Source: Litoribacter populi (lineage in GTDB: Bacteria; Bacteroidota; Bacteroidia; Cytophagales; Cyclobacteriaceae). Taken from it: 64,000 nucleotides of DNA. Positions 25,895 through 35,314 of the stretch are shown piece after piece. The stretch is from NCBI RefSeq assembly GCF_007483685.1, contig NZ_VMKN01000001.1:1192297-1256296 (forward strand), written 5' to 3'. The notes beneath the pieces were generated by a model that was not told the origin of the DNA, made no database searches, and saw nothing but the letters and a program-made list of their open reading frames with translations. Every line of letters starts with the position of its first letter. Position 1 is the stretch's first letter. The translations under genes were made by a program, and so were the position numbers.

Positions 25895-26430
25895 TTTGAC
25901 TCCGGTTTGGTTTTTTAGTTAATTAATGGAATGATTTTTAAGATTCTCGGCAATGATGCGAGTTGCCAACTTTCCTCTGATTGTTGAAGATATTCATGAA
26001 ATTTATTCAAACAAGCTAAATAGGGTTAATCAGCTGAGGAATCCTATAGGGACCTTACAGGGAATTTATAGGGACATTATAGAGACCTTATAGGGATATT
26101 GAGTTAGGGGTGAGCTAGGTCTCCTCCCATGGCCGGTTAGCTCAAATTTACAGTTTGTCCATACTTCGTCCATAGCATCTTCGTACCATGTTTAGTTTTA
26201 ATATGGAAATAATACAAGTGCGATATGAGCTTCAATAGCATTAGCAGTGACTGGAATGCCGATATTATTCGCTGGCACATTTAACCCAATTCGAGGGCTT
26301 AGCTTATGCATGGAAAGGGGATCCAGCCTAGAATATAGATCGACATCACGCATGAAGACTTGTCCAAATAATATTCCGAAATTTTTGCTTAGTATTTTTT
26401 TCCTTTCTAGAAGCTTGTTTAACTTTGCGC
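25895..26430. other. 536-bp intergenic region before guaA
   Basis: Holds the 11-bp phased repeat at 26045-26099 and a 7-bp inverted pair TGAGCTA (26111) / TAGCTCA (26138). TAACTTTG at 26420-26427 fits a -7 box but touches the guaA ATG (26431), which would imply a near-leaderless transcript. A minus-strand open frame over 26198-26476 has a protein-like stretch (RIGLNVPANNIGIPVTANA), but I recognise no family. Confidence 0.5.
26045..26099. repeat. Five-unit 11-bp tandem repeat
   Basis: TATAGGGA-type cores start at 26045, 26056, 26067, 26078 and 26089, exactly 11 bp apart. Units: TATAGGGACCT, TACAGGGAATT, TATAGGGACAT, TATAGAGACCT, TATAGGGATAT (consensus TAYAGRGANNT). One unit per helical turn places all cores on one DNA face. 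Confidence 0.85.
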
Positions 26431-27960
26431 ATGGCAGAACAGATTTTGATCCTCGATTTTGGTTCTCAGTACACACAACTTATCGCCCGACGAGTTAGAG
26501 AACTGAATGTTTATTGTGAAATTCACCCATTTAATAAGATTCCGGAGATCACTCCCGATATCAAAGGCATTATCCTTTCGGGCAGCCCATGCTCTGTAAA
26601 AGATGAAGGCTCACCTGATATTGATGTGGACCAGTTTAGAGGTAAACTTCCGGTTTTGGGCGTTTGCTATGGTGCCCAGCTAATGGCTCACAAATATGGG
26701 GGAGCCATCTCCCCTTCAGAAATTAGGGAATATGGTAGAGCAAACCTCAATCATATTGATACCCATATCGATTTATTCAAAGAAATTACCCATGGCTCCC
26801 AAGTGTGGATGTCTCATGGCGACACTATAAAAGAACTTCCAGACGGCTTTGATGTCATTGCAAGTACTCCATCAGTGCGAGTTGCCGCTTACAAAATCCA
26901 AGGCGAAGCAACCTACGGAATCCAATTCCATCCAGAGGTAACCCATTCTTTAGAGGGTAAAAACCTTCTTAGAAACTTTGTGGTTCAGATCTGTGACTGT
27001 AGCCAAGATTGGACTTCTGATGTGTTTATTGACATCACCGTTGATGAACTGAAGCAAAAAATAGGAGAGGACAAAGTGGTCATGGGACTTTCGGGAGGTG
27101 TAGACTCCTCAGTGGCGGCAACTTTGATCCACCGTGCGATTGGCGATAACTTGACCTGCGTTTTTGTAGACAACGGTTTGCTTCGCAAAAATGAATATGA
27201 AGAAGTATTGAAATCCTATGAAAACATGGGATTGAATGTGATCGGAGTAGATGCCAAGCAGCGTTTTTATGATGCTTTGGCCGGACTTTCTGATCCTGAA
27301 GATAAAAGAAAAGCTATCGGTAAAGCCTTTATTGAGGTTTTTGACGATGAGGCGCATAAGATTGAAGGTGTAAAATGGTTAGGACAAGGAACTATCTACC
27401 CTGATGTGATCGAGTCAGTATCGGTAAATGGTCCATCAGCCACAATCAAGTCTCACCACAATGTAGGTGGACTTCCTGATTTCATGAAACTTCAGGTAGT
27501 TGAACCACTGAACACTCTTTTCAAAGATGGTGTAAGAGAAGTGGGTAGAGCGCTGGAGATTCCAGAAAACATCGTCGGAAGACATCCTTTCCCAGGGCCC
27601 GGATTGGCCATTAGAATTCTTGGAGATATTACTCCGGAAAAAGTAAGAGTTCTTCAAGAGGTGGACCACATCTTCATTCAAGGACTGAAAGACCATGGGC
27701 TCTATGACCAGGTTTGGCAGGCAGGCGCGATTCTGTTGCCAGTACAGTCTGTAGGAGTAATGGGTGATGAGCGTACATACGAAAAAGTAGTGGCCCTCCG
27801 CGCAGTAGCCTCAGTAGATGGCATGACCGCAGACTGGGTGCACTTACCGTATGAATTCTTGGGACAAATCAGTAATGATATCATAAATAAGGTCAAAGGG
27901 GTAAACAGAGTGGTGTATGACATCAGCTCCAAGCCGCCGGCGACGATAGAATGGGAATAA
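26431..27960 (+). CDS. guaA: GMP synthase (glutamine-hydrolysing)
   Basis: 509 residues from ATG 26431; the frame opens two codons earlier at a TTG. Amidotransferase domain with GVCYGAQ nucleophile Cys and QFHPEVTHS, the ATP-pyrophosphatase P-loop [12 protein letters not shown], and the C-terminal dimerisation domain ending KPPATIEWE. Makes GMP from XMP. Ends with a terminator. Confidence 0.98.
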   Translation: MAEQILILDFGSQYTQLIARRVRELNVYCEIHPFNKIPEITPDIKGIILSGSPCSVKDEGSPDIDVDQFRGKLPVLGVCYGAQLMAHKYGGAISPSEIREYGRANLNHIDTHIDLFKEITHGSQVWMSHGDTIKELPDGFDVIASTPSVRVAAYKIQGEATYGIQFHPEVTHSLEGKNLLRNFVVQICDCSQDWTSDVFIDITVDELKQKIGEDKVVMGLSGGVDSSVAATLIHRAIGDNLTCVFVDNGLLRKNEYEEVLKSYENMGLNVIGVDAKQRFYDALAGLSDPEDKRKAIGKAFIEVFDDEAHKIEGVKWLGQGTIYPDVIESVSVNGPSATIKSHHNVGGLPDFMKLQVVEPLNTLFKDGVREVGRALEIPENIVGRHPFPGPGLAIRILGDITPEKVRVLQEVDHIFIQGLKDHGLYDQVWQAGAILLPVQSVGVMGDERTYEKVVALRAVASVDGMTADWVHLPYEFLGQISNDIINKVKGVNRVVYDISSKPPATIEWE

Positions 27961-27967
27961 GCTTGAA

Positions 27968-27997
27968 AAGCCTGATAGTTAACATCAGGCTTTTTTT
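27968..27997 (+). terminator. Terminator after guaA
   Basis: 9-bp stem AAGCCTGAT / ATCAGGCTT with a 7-nt loop and a run of seven T. Confidence 0.92.
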
Positions 27998-28112
27998 ATG
28001 CGATTAAATGCATTAAATTCGTGGACTTTCATATTGAGGTATAATATTTGAATTTCCTTATTGTCCTTACCGCAGGGCCGTTTCAGAGGCTCTTACATAC
28101 ATTAATACATTT

Positions 28113-29780
28113 ATGAAAAAACTTTTCTTGCTCTCGGTTTTCCTGATATCCTTCACGGCCTTATTTGCCCAGGAGCAGCGTGATTTGCAAAACTACAACC
28201 GGGGAAAACAACTTGTCTCCTATGGCAACTGGGAGGAAGCCATGGAAGTGTTGCGGCCATATCTGGACAACCGTAGATATGGAAGCCTTTCCAATTACGC
28301 CCATTATCACTTTGCCCGGGCGGCTTATGGAAATGAGCAGCACGAATTGGCAAAAGGCACCCTTGAACCATTGCTGGACAACAGAGCTTGGGAACATCAA
28401 GATGAGGCCAGGTATTTATTGGTTTTGGCTCTATTTAGCCAAAACAAAAATTCAGATGCTCTTAATGAGATTGAAAAGATTAAAGATCCTGCAATTCGGC
28501 AGGAAGCTGAGAGGGCTACTTATGACTTTCTGCAAAATGCTAACTTGAGTTGGATGGTGTTGAACTTAAGGAATTTTGGGGAGAAAAATAAAGGGTTTGC
28601 TTTGGCGCTAAGAAAGCAGTTGGAAGAAAAAACTGTGATGAGTACCGAAGAAAGAAGAGTTTACAATGAAGTTAGGGATATTAGGCTTGAGGGTGAAGAA
28701 AAGCCAGATCGAAAAAGAGAGATCAATCAAGTCCTGGAGGTCGCTGTTGTACTACCGTTTAATTATAATGGTGGATCTGGAGTTAGCAGACTTCAAGGCA
28801 ACAACTTTGTATTTGAGTATTATCAGGGACTGAAATTGGCAGTGGAAGAGGCGAAGAAGGAAGGAGTGGATGTCCTAATTAGAACTTTCGACACCGAACG
28901 GAATGTAGGGGTAACCGAAAAAATCTTGGAAGATCCATTTTTTAAACTTGCGGATGTTATAATTGGGCCCGTCTATCCAGAGGAAGTTTCCCTTGTTTCG
29001 CTTTTTGCGGAGCGTCAGGGAATACCTCAGATAAACCCACTTTCCAATCTGGATGACAATCTTGAAGTAGCTGGAAAGTCTTATCTTTTCCGGCCAAGCA
29101 CCACATCTATGAGCAAGGGTATATTGGATTATGCTCAAAGAAAAGCAACAGAAAAGAAAATCGCAATAGCCTACTCAGCTTCGGCCAAGGATGAACTTCT
29201 AGCCAAGCAACTTGCTGAAAATGCAAGAAGAAAAGGATTCCAGATCGTCAAATCTGAAAAGATCGAAGGCCGCAATACACGTGACTTTTTTTCCAGCCTA
29301 GGCATTGAAAGGGGAGGTTCCCCTACAGTAAACATGGTGGTTGTTTTGAGCGACGACCCAAACGTGGCATCCCCAACATTTGGAGTAATAGAATCCATCA
29401 ATTCTAGGGTGCCTATTTTGGTGCCTGATAGCTGGCTATATTTCAATTTTGCAAGCTTCGAAATGATGGAGCATCAAAACATCCGTTTCATTGGCAACAA
29501 TACTGTAGATTTTGAGTCTCCTGATCTGGAGACCTTTAGAGAAAGCTTCTTTGATAAGTACCAGACCTTTCCGGGTATTTTTGCCCATTTGGGTTATGAG
29601 ACATTATACTGGGTGCAGGAAAACTTAAATCCAGACAAAGGGTTTGATTTTACTCAAAACCTAAGAAGAGCAGGTTTCCAGAAAGGAAAGCTCACCTTTG
29701 GTTATGATTTTACAAATGAACGCGCTAATCAATATGTGCCCATTATGCGATTAGAGCAGGGCGCATTGGAAATTGAATAA
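28113..29780 (+). CDS. TPR plus periplasmic-binding-protein-like (LppC/ABC receptor type) protein
   Basis: 555 residues. Signal peptide MKKLFLLSVFLISFTALFAQ; helical TPR-like repeats (about 25-190), then a type I periplasmic-binding fold (about 205-555: VAVVLPFNYNGGSG, ADVIIGPVYPEEV, FLEAF-like ends). No membrane or ATPase subunit of a transporter is near, so a sensor or cell-wall accessory role, as for LpoA/LppC, fits better than transport. Only 8 nt before hemL. Confidence 0.82.
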   Translation: MKKLFLLSVFLISFTALFAQEQRDLQNYNRGKQLVSYGNWEEAMEVLRPYLDNRRYGSLSNYAHYHFARAAYGNEQHELAKGTLEPLLDNRAWEHQDEARYLLVLALFSQNKNSDALNEIEKIKDPAIRQEAERATYDFLQNANLSWMVLNLRNFGEKNKGFALALRKQLEEKTVMSTEERRVYNEVRDIRLEGEEKPDRKREINQVLEVAVVLPFNYNGGSGVSRLQGNNFVFEYYQGLKLAVEEAKKEGVDVLIRTFDTERNVGVTEKILEDPFFKLADVIIGPVYPEEVSLVSLFAERQGIPQINPLSNLDDNLEVAGKSYLFRPSTTSMSKGILDYAQRKATEKKIAIAYSASAKDELLAKQLAENARRKGFQIVKSEKIEGRNTRDFFSSLGIERGGSPTVNMVVVLSDDPNVASPTFGVIESINSRVPILVPDSWLYFNFASFEMMEHQNIRFIGNNTVDFESPDLETFRESFFDKYQTFPGIFAHLGYETLYWVQENLNPDKGFDFTQNLRRAGFQKGKLTFGYDFTNERANQYVPIMRLEQGALEIE

Positions 29781-29788
29781 AAGGAAAA

Positions 29789-31078
29789 ATGCAGATTTCA
29801 AGAAGCAAAGACCTTTTCGCAAAGGCACAAAATTCTATCCCCGGTGGGGTCAACTCCCCCGTTAGGGCCTTTAGGGCAGTAGGTGGAGACCCACTTTTTA
29901 TCAACAAAGCCGATGGGCCTTACCTTTTTGATGAGGATGGCAATAGGTTTATCGAACTAATCAACAGCTGGGGTCCCATGATCTTGGGGCACAACCATCC
30001 ACAAATTAGGGAGGCAATTCTTAAAGCTGTGGAAACCGGTACCTCATTCGGGGCACCTACCGCAAGAGAAATCGAGATTGCAGAGCTAATTGCAAGTATG
30101 GTACCTTCGGTGGAAAAAGTAAGAATGGTAAACAGTGGAACGGAGGCCACCATGTCCGCTATCCGCCTAGCCAGAGGATTTACAGGAAGGGATAAATTCA
30201 TAAAGTTTGAAGGGAATTATCATGGTCATGGAGATTCATTCCTGATTGCAGCAGGTTCCGGTGCCATTACGATGGGTCAGCCTGACAGTCCCGGGGTGAC
30301 CAAAGGGACAGCGAAAGACACCCTTCTAGCTCCTCACAATGATCTTGAAGCAGTGAGAAAGTTGGTGGAAGCGAATTCTGGTGAAGTGGCTGCTATTATC
30401 TTGGAGCCAGTTGCCGGGAACATGGGATGTATTTTGCCTAAAGATGGCTTTTTACAAGGACTGAGAGACCTCTGCGACAAAGAGGGTATAGTACTCATTT
30501 TTGATGAAGTCATGACTGGATTTAGACTTTCAAGGGGTGGTGCGCAGGAATATTTTGGTGTTACTCCTGATATCACCACCATGGGTAAAATTATCGGAGG
30601 AGGCATGCCGGTAGGTGCTTATGGAGGGAAAAAGGAAATTATGGACTATGTGTCCCCAGCGGGCCCTGTTTACCAAGCGGGTACATTGTCAGGCAATCCT
30701 ATAGCTATGGCAGCAGGTATGGCCATGCTTACGTATTTAAATGATAACCCTTCAGTTTATTCCACACTTGAAGAAAGTGGAAATCGTATATTAAAAGGCT
30801 TTCAGGCTACCCAGGAGAAGTTAGGCTTGAACTATACGATGACTCATTTGGGTAGCATGTTCAGCTTGTTCTTTACCGACAAAGAGGTTTATGATTTTGA
30901 AACGGCCAAAACCTCTGACACAGGACTATTTGGACGTTATTTCCAAGCTATGCTGCACAGAGGAATCTATTTGCCACCTTCCCAGTATGAAAGCTGGTTC
31001 CTATCTACCGCTCTCACAGATGAGCACCTGGATCGGATTATCGAAGCTAATGAAGAATCCTTAAGGGAGGTTTTATAA
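29789..31078 (+). CDS. hemL: Glutamate-1-semialdehyde 2,1-aminomutase
   Basis: 429 residues, the family norm. PLP enzyme of the C5 heme route, making 5-aminolevulinate; its partner hemA lies at 48774. PLP-binding Lys267 in TTMGKIIGGGMPVG, plus VRMVNSGTEATMSAIRLARG and FDEVMTGFR. Possibly co-transcribed with the preceding gene. Confidence 0.97.
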   Translation: MQISRSKDLFAKAQNSIPGGVNSPVRAFRAVGGDPLFINKADGPYLFDEDGNRFIELINSWGPMILGHNHPQIREAILKAVETGTSFGAPTAREIEIAELIASMVPSVEKVRMVNSGTEATMSAIRLARGFTGRDKFIKFEGNYHGHGDSFLIAAGSGAITMGQPDSPGVTKGTAKDTLLAPHNDLEAVRKLVEANSGEVAAIILEPVAGNMGCILPKDGFLQGLRDLCDKEGIVLIFDEVMTGFRLSRGGAQEYFGVTPDITTMGKIIGGGMPVGAYGGKKEIMDYVSPAGPVYQAGTLSGNPIAMAAGMAMLTYLNDNPSVYSTLEESGNRILKGFQATQEKLGLNYTMTHLGSMFSLFFTDKEVYDFETAKTSDTGLFGRYFQAMLHRGIYLPPSQYESWFLSTALTDEHLDRIIEANEESLREVL

Positions 31079-31103
31079 AATAACTTACTTGTGACTATTA
31101 TCT

Positions 31104-31136
31104 AAAAGCTGCCCATACGGGTAGCTTTTGGTGTTT
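31104..31136 (+). terminator. Terminator after hemL
   Basis: 11-bp stem AAAAGCTGCCC / GGGTAGCTTTT (one G-T pair), 4-nt loop, then GGTGTTTT. Confidence 0.75.
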
Positions 31137-31454
31137 TAAAACAAGAGCAAAGAGATGTAAAGCTTGAAAAGCACCTCTATCCCTATAATGTTTAAGTAGA
31201 CCAGACCCAAAATGTTAAACTTGACCAGCGTCTTGAGCCAACCCTGCCCGTGTAAGTTCAATAGCGATATATAGGCATATATGGGTCACTAGCAGAAAGC
31301 AAATAAATATGGTATTTCCAAAATCAGCAAAGTGAAAAGTCATGATGCTGATCCCCAGCCCGTAGATTAAATAGGCAAACGCGTGCAGGACCAGACTATG
31401 AATGAGATGCTCTACATAGAATTTACCACTTCTGATATTTAAAACCTTAGACAC
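31136..31454 (-). pseudogene. Frameshifted C-terminal remnant of a DUF3667 membrane protein
   Basis: The intact frame (31215-31454) starts SKVLNIRSGKFYVEHLIHSL, with membrane helices resembling the end of DUF3667 proteins, but turns to AGLAQDAGQV and stops. In the neighbouring frame the same DNA continues as GQGWLKTLVKFNILGLVYLN and then LLLF before a stop at 31136, which restores the family's C-terminus. So one frameshift lies near 31245, and the N-terminal half of the gene is missing. A terminator palindrome abuts its 5' end. Confidence 0.75.
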
Positions 31455-31489
31455 AAAAAAAAAGCTACCGATTAATCGGTAGCTTTTTT
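31455..31489. terminator. Bidirectional terminator
   Basis: Near-perfect palindrome: A run, AGCTACCGAT, TA, ATCGGTAGCT, T run. It ends the minus-strand DUF4168 gene (stop 31508) and would also stop rightward transcription. Confidence 0.92.
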
Positions 31490-31507
31490 ATGATTTCCTA
31501 GAAAGGA

Positions 31508-32002
31508 TTAATTTTCGTCGTCCATCATGCTGTCGATTTTGGTTCTTACCTTTTCGCTCTGTTGGTAAGCCATCATCATTTCTTGGAATTTTTGCTGATC
31601 CATATCGTTCTCAGTCATTTTTTTCTGATACGCTTCACCAATTTCTTGGTTCATCTCGACCACTTTTTGACCGGCTTCGTTGAATTTAGCCATTTCCTCT
31701 GGGTCTTGAGAAACTTCTTTGATGTTTCCTGCCTGTTGTGCCTGCGCCAACTCATTGAATCTGTCGACATCCAAACCGGAGTCTTCAATGGTTTTCATCA
31801 TTTTACCTTGCATTTCTTCCTGCAGAGGAATGATCTCTTTGTTGATTTTCACAAACTTCTCATATTCTTCGTCAGTGAAGTTATCATTCACTTGCTGCTG
31901 CTGTTGTGGCGGCATTTGCTGCTGAGCCATAACACCCAAAATAAGCGCAAAAGAAAAGATGAAGGATAAAGTGAAAATTTTCGATAACTTTGAATTAATC
32001 AT
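31508..32002 (-). CDS. DUF4168 secreted protein
   Basis: 164 residues. Signal peptide (about 1-26, cleaved after MAQ), a Gln-rich linker QQQMPPQQQQQ, then helical segments with the DUF4168 pattern FTDEEYEKFVKINKEIIPLQ and repeated Met/Gln/Glu. Periplasmic or surface, function unknown. Its promoter region is shared divergently with the ArsC-like gene (gap 90 bp). Confidence 0.85.
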   Translation of the reverse strand: MINSKLSKIFTLSFIFSFALILGVMAQQQMPPQQQQQVNDNFTDEEYEKFVKINKEIIPLQEEMQGKMMKTIEDSGLDVDRFNELAQAQQAGNIKEVSQDPEEMAKFNEAGQKVVEMNQEIGEAYQKKMTENDMDQQKFQEMMMAYQQSEKVRTKIDSMMDDEN

Positions 32003-32092
32003 AAGTTTGGGTTTTAGTTTTCATTTAGTGTAACGCTAATATACAAAATTAAACCCTGTTTTAGGAGTTTTGTTCTATTAAATAAAGTTAAT

Positions 32093-32449
32093 ATGATAAA
32101 AATATACGGGATCAAAAATTGTGACACAATAAAAAAAACTCTAAAATTGATGGATTCTGAAGAGATAGGGTATGTTTTTCACGACTATAAAAAACAAGCT
32201 CCCTCAATGGATTTATTAGATGAAATGATCCGGAATCTTGGACTTTCGGTTGTAATAAATAAGAGAGGCACCACTTTCCGCAAACTGGATGATTCCCAAA
32301 AAGAGGCTTTAGAGGGAAAGAATTCTGCCATTTCTGTCTTGCAGGAAAATAGTAGTTTGATCAAGCGTCCAATTATCCAATTGGAAAACGGCCAATGGCT
32401 TGCGGGCTATGATACTTCCCTGCCTCAAAAAATTAAAGGGACCCGCTAA
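32093..32449 (+). CDS. ArsC/Spx-family (YffB-like) protein
   Basis: 118 residues. Thioredoxin-like fold with a single N-terminal Cys10 (YGIKNCDTIKKT) and the family tail IKRPIIQLENG. A lone Cys and the KNCDT sequence fit YffB/Spx-like members, not the HCX5R-type. A glutathione- or RNA-polymerase-linked role is possible; arsenate reduction is unproven. The stop codon lies inside the terminator loop. Confidence 0.9.
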   Translation: MIKIYGIKNCDTIKKTLKLMDSEEIGYVFHDYKKQAPSMDLLDEMIRNLGLSVVINKRGTTFRKLDDSQKEALEGKNSAISVLQENSSLIKRPIIQLENGQWLAGYDTSLPQKIKGTR

Positions 32450-32459
32450 GGTCCCTTCA
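32434..32459. terminator. Bidirectional terminator between convergent genes
   Basis: 8-bp stem AAGGGACC / GGTCCCTT with the stop codon of the ArsC-like gene in the loop. On the minus strand it is followed by TAATTTTTT and serves the NlpE-like gene. Confidence 0.85.
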
Positions 32460-32921
32460 TTATTTTCGGTTTAAAGTATAATTCAGATTAGATTCTATTC
32501 GCTCACCTTGTTGATCTAATAGGGTAAGATTGCCTGATTCATCAATCGACAGCCTAATCATACGGTTGTTTTCAGTTTTCAACACCACCATTTGTTCTTC
32601 CGACCCAGGAAGTCTTTGGATTTCATAGCTACCAAAACTTTCTACCGTTCTGTCTCCATCAGTCGTTCCTACATAAGTTTCGTACATATCAAACTCATCC
32701 CCTCTTTGCTGGTCAAAATCCTCAAGCCTGATTTCCATTTCTATTCGCGTACAATCTGCACAGGGGATTGATCCTTGATAAGTTATCCAATTAGATTCCT
32801 CGGCCCCCCTGAGAAGAACTTCCTCTCTTTGCCTATCGGCTGGATTGGTATGGTGGGTTTCCTTTGACTCGCAGGCCAACAGGGCCCATAGGATTACAAA
32901 TGCAGAGAGTGGTGCTTTCAT
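32460..32921 (-). CDS. NlpE-domain lipoprotein
   Basis: 153 residues. Lipobox WALLAC with Cys17 and a charged linker. The core YQGSIPCADCTRIEMEIRL holds the CxxC of the NlpE N-terminal domain, with strands after it (MYETYVGTTDGDRTVESFG). NlpE homologues monitor the envelope or copper. It is 3 nt from the threonine dehydrogenase stop, likely in one transcript, though the functions do not match. Confidence 0.85.
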   Translation of the reverse strand: MKAPLSAFVILWALLACESKETHHTNPADRQREEVLLRGAEESNWITYQGSIPCADCTRIEMEIRLEDFDQQRGDEFDMYETYVGTTDGDRTVESFGSYEIQRLPGSEEQMVVLKTENNRMIRLSIDESGNLTLLDQQGERIESNLNYTLNRK

Positions 32922-32924
32922 AGG

Positions 32925-33881
32925 CTATTTGAAATTGACCATATACTCTGGCAAATTGGCCAGAATATCTGCGGTCATCTTTTGGAGATCGTATTCATGC
33001 TGCCATCCCCAATCCTTTCTCGCTGCGCTGTCGTCAATGCTGTCAGGCCAGCTATCCGCAATTTTTTGTCTGAAATCTGGCTGATAACTGATTTCAAAAC
33101 TCGGATACTCAGTTTTTATCGCTTCAAAAATTTCCTTTGGGGAAAAACTGATAGCAGCAAGATTATAACTGCTTCTTACCTTAATCTGTTCAGCCGGGGC
33201 ATGCATTAAGTCAAGAGTAGCTTTGATGGCATCTGGCATATACATCATAGGCAAGTAGGTGTTTTCAGAAAGAAAACATTCAAACTTCTCACCATCGATG
33301 GCTTTATGGAAGATATCCACTGCATAATCGGTCGTCCCACCCCCAGGTAATGACTTATAGCCAATCAGACCAGGGTAACGTAAACTGCGGACGTCAACAT
33401 TGTATTTTTGGAAGTAATATTCACACCATCTCTCACCTGCTTGCTTGCTGATACCATAAACCGTATTTGGATCCATGACACAGTTTTGAGGTGTGTTTTG
33501 CATAGGGGTGTTTGGTCCGAATACTGCAATGGATGAAGGCCAATATACTTTATTAAGCTTAAACTCCTTTGCTAGCTCCAACACATGAAGTAAGCTGTCC
33601 ATGTTAAGGTTCCAGGCAAAAAGTGGGTTTTTCTCTCCAGTTGCGGAAAGGATAGCTGCCAAATGGTAAATTTGAGTCACCTTTTCATCTTTGACCAAAC
33701 TTCTCAATTTAGCCTTGTCCATCACGTCAAGAACTTCAAATCTGCAATAGTCGAATTTAACTCCAGCGTCTTGATTTATATCCGTGGCGATGACCTGCTC
33801 ACCCCCATACATGTTGCTTAGGGAAAGGGTAAGTTCAGAACCTAGCTGGCCTGCAGCTCCTATAATTAATATTTTCTCCAT
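32925..33881 (-). CDS. L-threonine 3-dehydrogenase, SDR/epimerase type
   Basis: 318 residues from ATG 33881 (MEKILIIGAAGQLG); ATG 33956 would add 25 unrelated residues. Extended SDR: Rossmann GAAGQLG, Ser in YWPSSIAVFGP, and active-site YGISK. Homologues oxidise threonine to 2-amino-3-ketobutyrate with NAD. The divergent kbl, the next enzyme, supports this substrate strongly. Confidence 0.92.
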   Translation of the reverse strand: MEKILIIGAAGQLGSELTLSLSNMYGGEQVIATDINQDAGVKFDYCRFEVLDVMDKAKLRSLVKDEKVTQIYHLAAILSATGEKNPLFAWNLNMDSLLHVLELAKEFKLNKVYWPSSIAVFGPNTPMQNTPQNCVMDPNTVYGISKQAGERWCEYYFQKYNVDVRSLRYPGLIGYKSLPGGGTTDYAVDIFHKAIDGEKFECFLSENTYLPMMYMPDAIKATLDLMHAPAEQIKVRSSYNLAAISFSPKEIFEAIKTEYPSFEISYQPDFRQKIADSWPDSIDDSAARKDWGWQHEYDLQKMTADILANLPEYMVNFK

Positions 33882-33934
33882 TTTTGTCTCTTTTTCAAAG
33901 CCTGGATAAACCATCAGGCTCCAGGAATTTTGAT

Positions 33935-33942
33935 TATATTTG
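33935..33942 (+). promoter_or_regulatory. Candidate -7 box for kbl
   Basis: TATATTTG matches TAnnTTTG in the divergent tdh-kbl gap, 104 nt before the kbl start. No good -33 box. Confidence 0.35.
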
Positions 33943-34046
33943 GGTATTCGTTGCACAAAATTAACAAAATCAATGAATCCATTGAGGGATTCTCAGGATA
34001 ACATTTTCCGATTTTTAAGAACCATAACCAATTAAAACCCTTTAAT

Positions 34047-35243
34047 ATGTACGATACCTTAAAGCCAAAACTGGAAAAGGAAATTCAGGACATCAAAGAT
34101 GCCGGATTATATAAAACAGAAAGAATAATCACCTCCCCCCAGGCAGCCGAAATTACGGTGGAAGGCGGGAAAAAAGTTTTGAACTTCTGCGCCAATAATT
34201 ACCTGGGACTTTCTAGCCACCCGAAAGTTATCGAGGCAGCCAAAAAAGCCATCGATACCCACGGTTTTGGAATGTCTTCCGTAAGATTTATCTGTGGTAC
34301 CCAGGATATCCATAAAGAGTTGGAGAGAAAGATTTCTGAATTCTTGGGCACAGAGGACACTATTTTGTACGCTGCTGCTTTTGATGCCAATGGTGGCGTA
34401 TTCGAACCCATCTTGGGCCCAGAGGACGCTATCATCTCTGATGCGCTCAATCACGCTTCCATTATCGACGGGGTGAGACTTTGTAAGGCTATGCGCTACC
34501 GCTTCAAACACAATGATATGGAGGACTTGGAAGCTCAATTAAAAGATGCTGACGCCAAAGGAGCCAAGCAAAAAATCATTGTTACCGACGGGGTGTTCTC
34601 CATGGACGGCACAATCGCCCAACTGGATAAAATTGTTGAACTTGCTGAGAAATACAAGGCTTTGGTTATGTCTGACGAATGCCATTCTACCGGCTTCATG
34701 GGGAAAACTGGTAGAGGGGTTCATGAACTCAAAGGTGTAATGGGCAAGATGGATATCATCACGGGCACCTTGGGCAAAGCTTTAGGCGGTGCATCTGGTG
34801 GATTCACTTCAGGACGAAAGGAAATTATCGATTTGCTAAGACAACGTTCGAGACCATATTTGTTCAGCAACACACTTGCCCCTTCCATCACCGGTGCTTC
34901 CATAATGGTATTTGATCTGCTTTCAGAGACCACCGAGTTGAGAGATAAACTGGAAGAAAATACCAATTACTTCCGAGAAAAGATCAAGGAAGCTGGTTTT
35001 GATATCAAACCGGGTACCCATGCCATCGTTCCAATCATGCTTTACGATGCGGCATTGTCCCAGAAAATGGCTGAAAAGCTCTTGGAAAGAGGTATCTATG
35101 TGATCGGGTTCTATTATCCGGTAGTTCCTAAAGGGGAGGCCCGAATCAGAGTTCAAATCTCCGCCGGGCATGAAAAGCAACACCTAGATCAAGCTATCCA
35201 AGCGTTTATTGAAGTAGGGAAAGAGCTTGGTGTAATCGATTAA
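34047..35243 (+). CDS. kbl: Glycine C-acetyltransferase (2-amino-3-ketobutyrate CoA ligase)
   Basis: 398 residues, same length as E. coli Kbl. PLP Lys244 in [14 protein letters not shown] occupies the same number as in the E. coli enzyme. Splits 2-amino-3-ketobutyrate with CoA into glycine and acetyl-CoA. Divergent to the threonine dehydrogenase, so both form a threonine-degradation unit. Confidence 0.97.
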   Translation: MYDTLKPKLEKEIQDIKDAGLYKTERIITSPQAAEITVEGGKKVLNFCANNYLGLSSHPKVIEAAKKAIDTHGFGMSSVRFICGTQDIHKELERKISEFLGTEDTILYAAAFDANGGVFEPILGPEDAIISDALNHASIIDGVRLCKAMRYRFKHNDMEDLEAQLKDADAKGAKQKIIVTDGVFSMDGTIAQLDKIVELAEKYKALVMSDECHSTGFMGKTGRGVHELKGVMGKMDIITGTLGKALGGASGGFTSGRKEIIDLLRQRSRPYLFSNTLAPSITGASIMVFDLLSETTELRDKLEENTNYFREKIKEAGFDIKPGTHAIVPIMLYDAALSQKMAEKLLERGIYVIGFYYPVVPKGEARIRVQISAGHEKQHLDQAIQAFIEVGKELGVID

Positions 35244-35266
35244 TATTCGAATAGAATAATGCGCAT

Positions 35267-35308
35267 AAAGAAAAGGCCATATAGCAAACGCTGCATGGCC
35301 TTTTCTTT
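35267..35308 (+). terminator. Terminator after kbl
   Basis: 14-bp perfect stem AAAGAAAAGGCCAT / ATGGCCTTTTCTTT with a 14-nt loop. It is symmetrical enough to act on the convergent cdaA transcript too. Confidence 0.8.
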
Positions 35309-35314
35309 ATTCCA

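Noticed and set aside
26198-26476. Minus-strand open frame of 92 codons before guaA
   Set aside because: It overlaps the guaA 5' end and no family is recognised. Its C-terminal part looks protein-like, so a remnant is possible, but I cannot support a gene.
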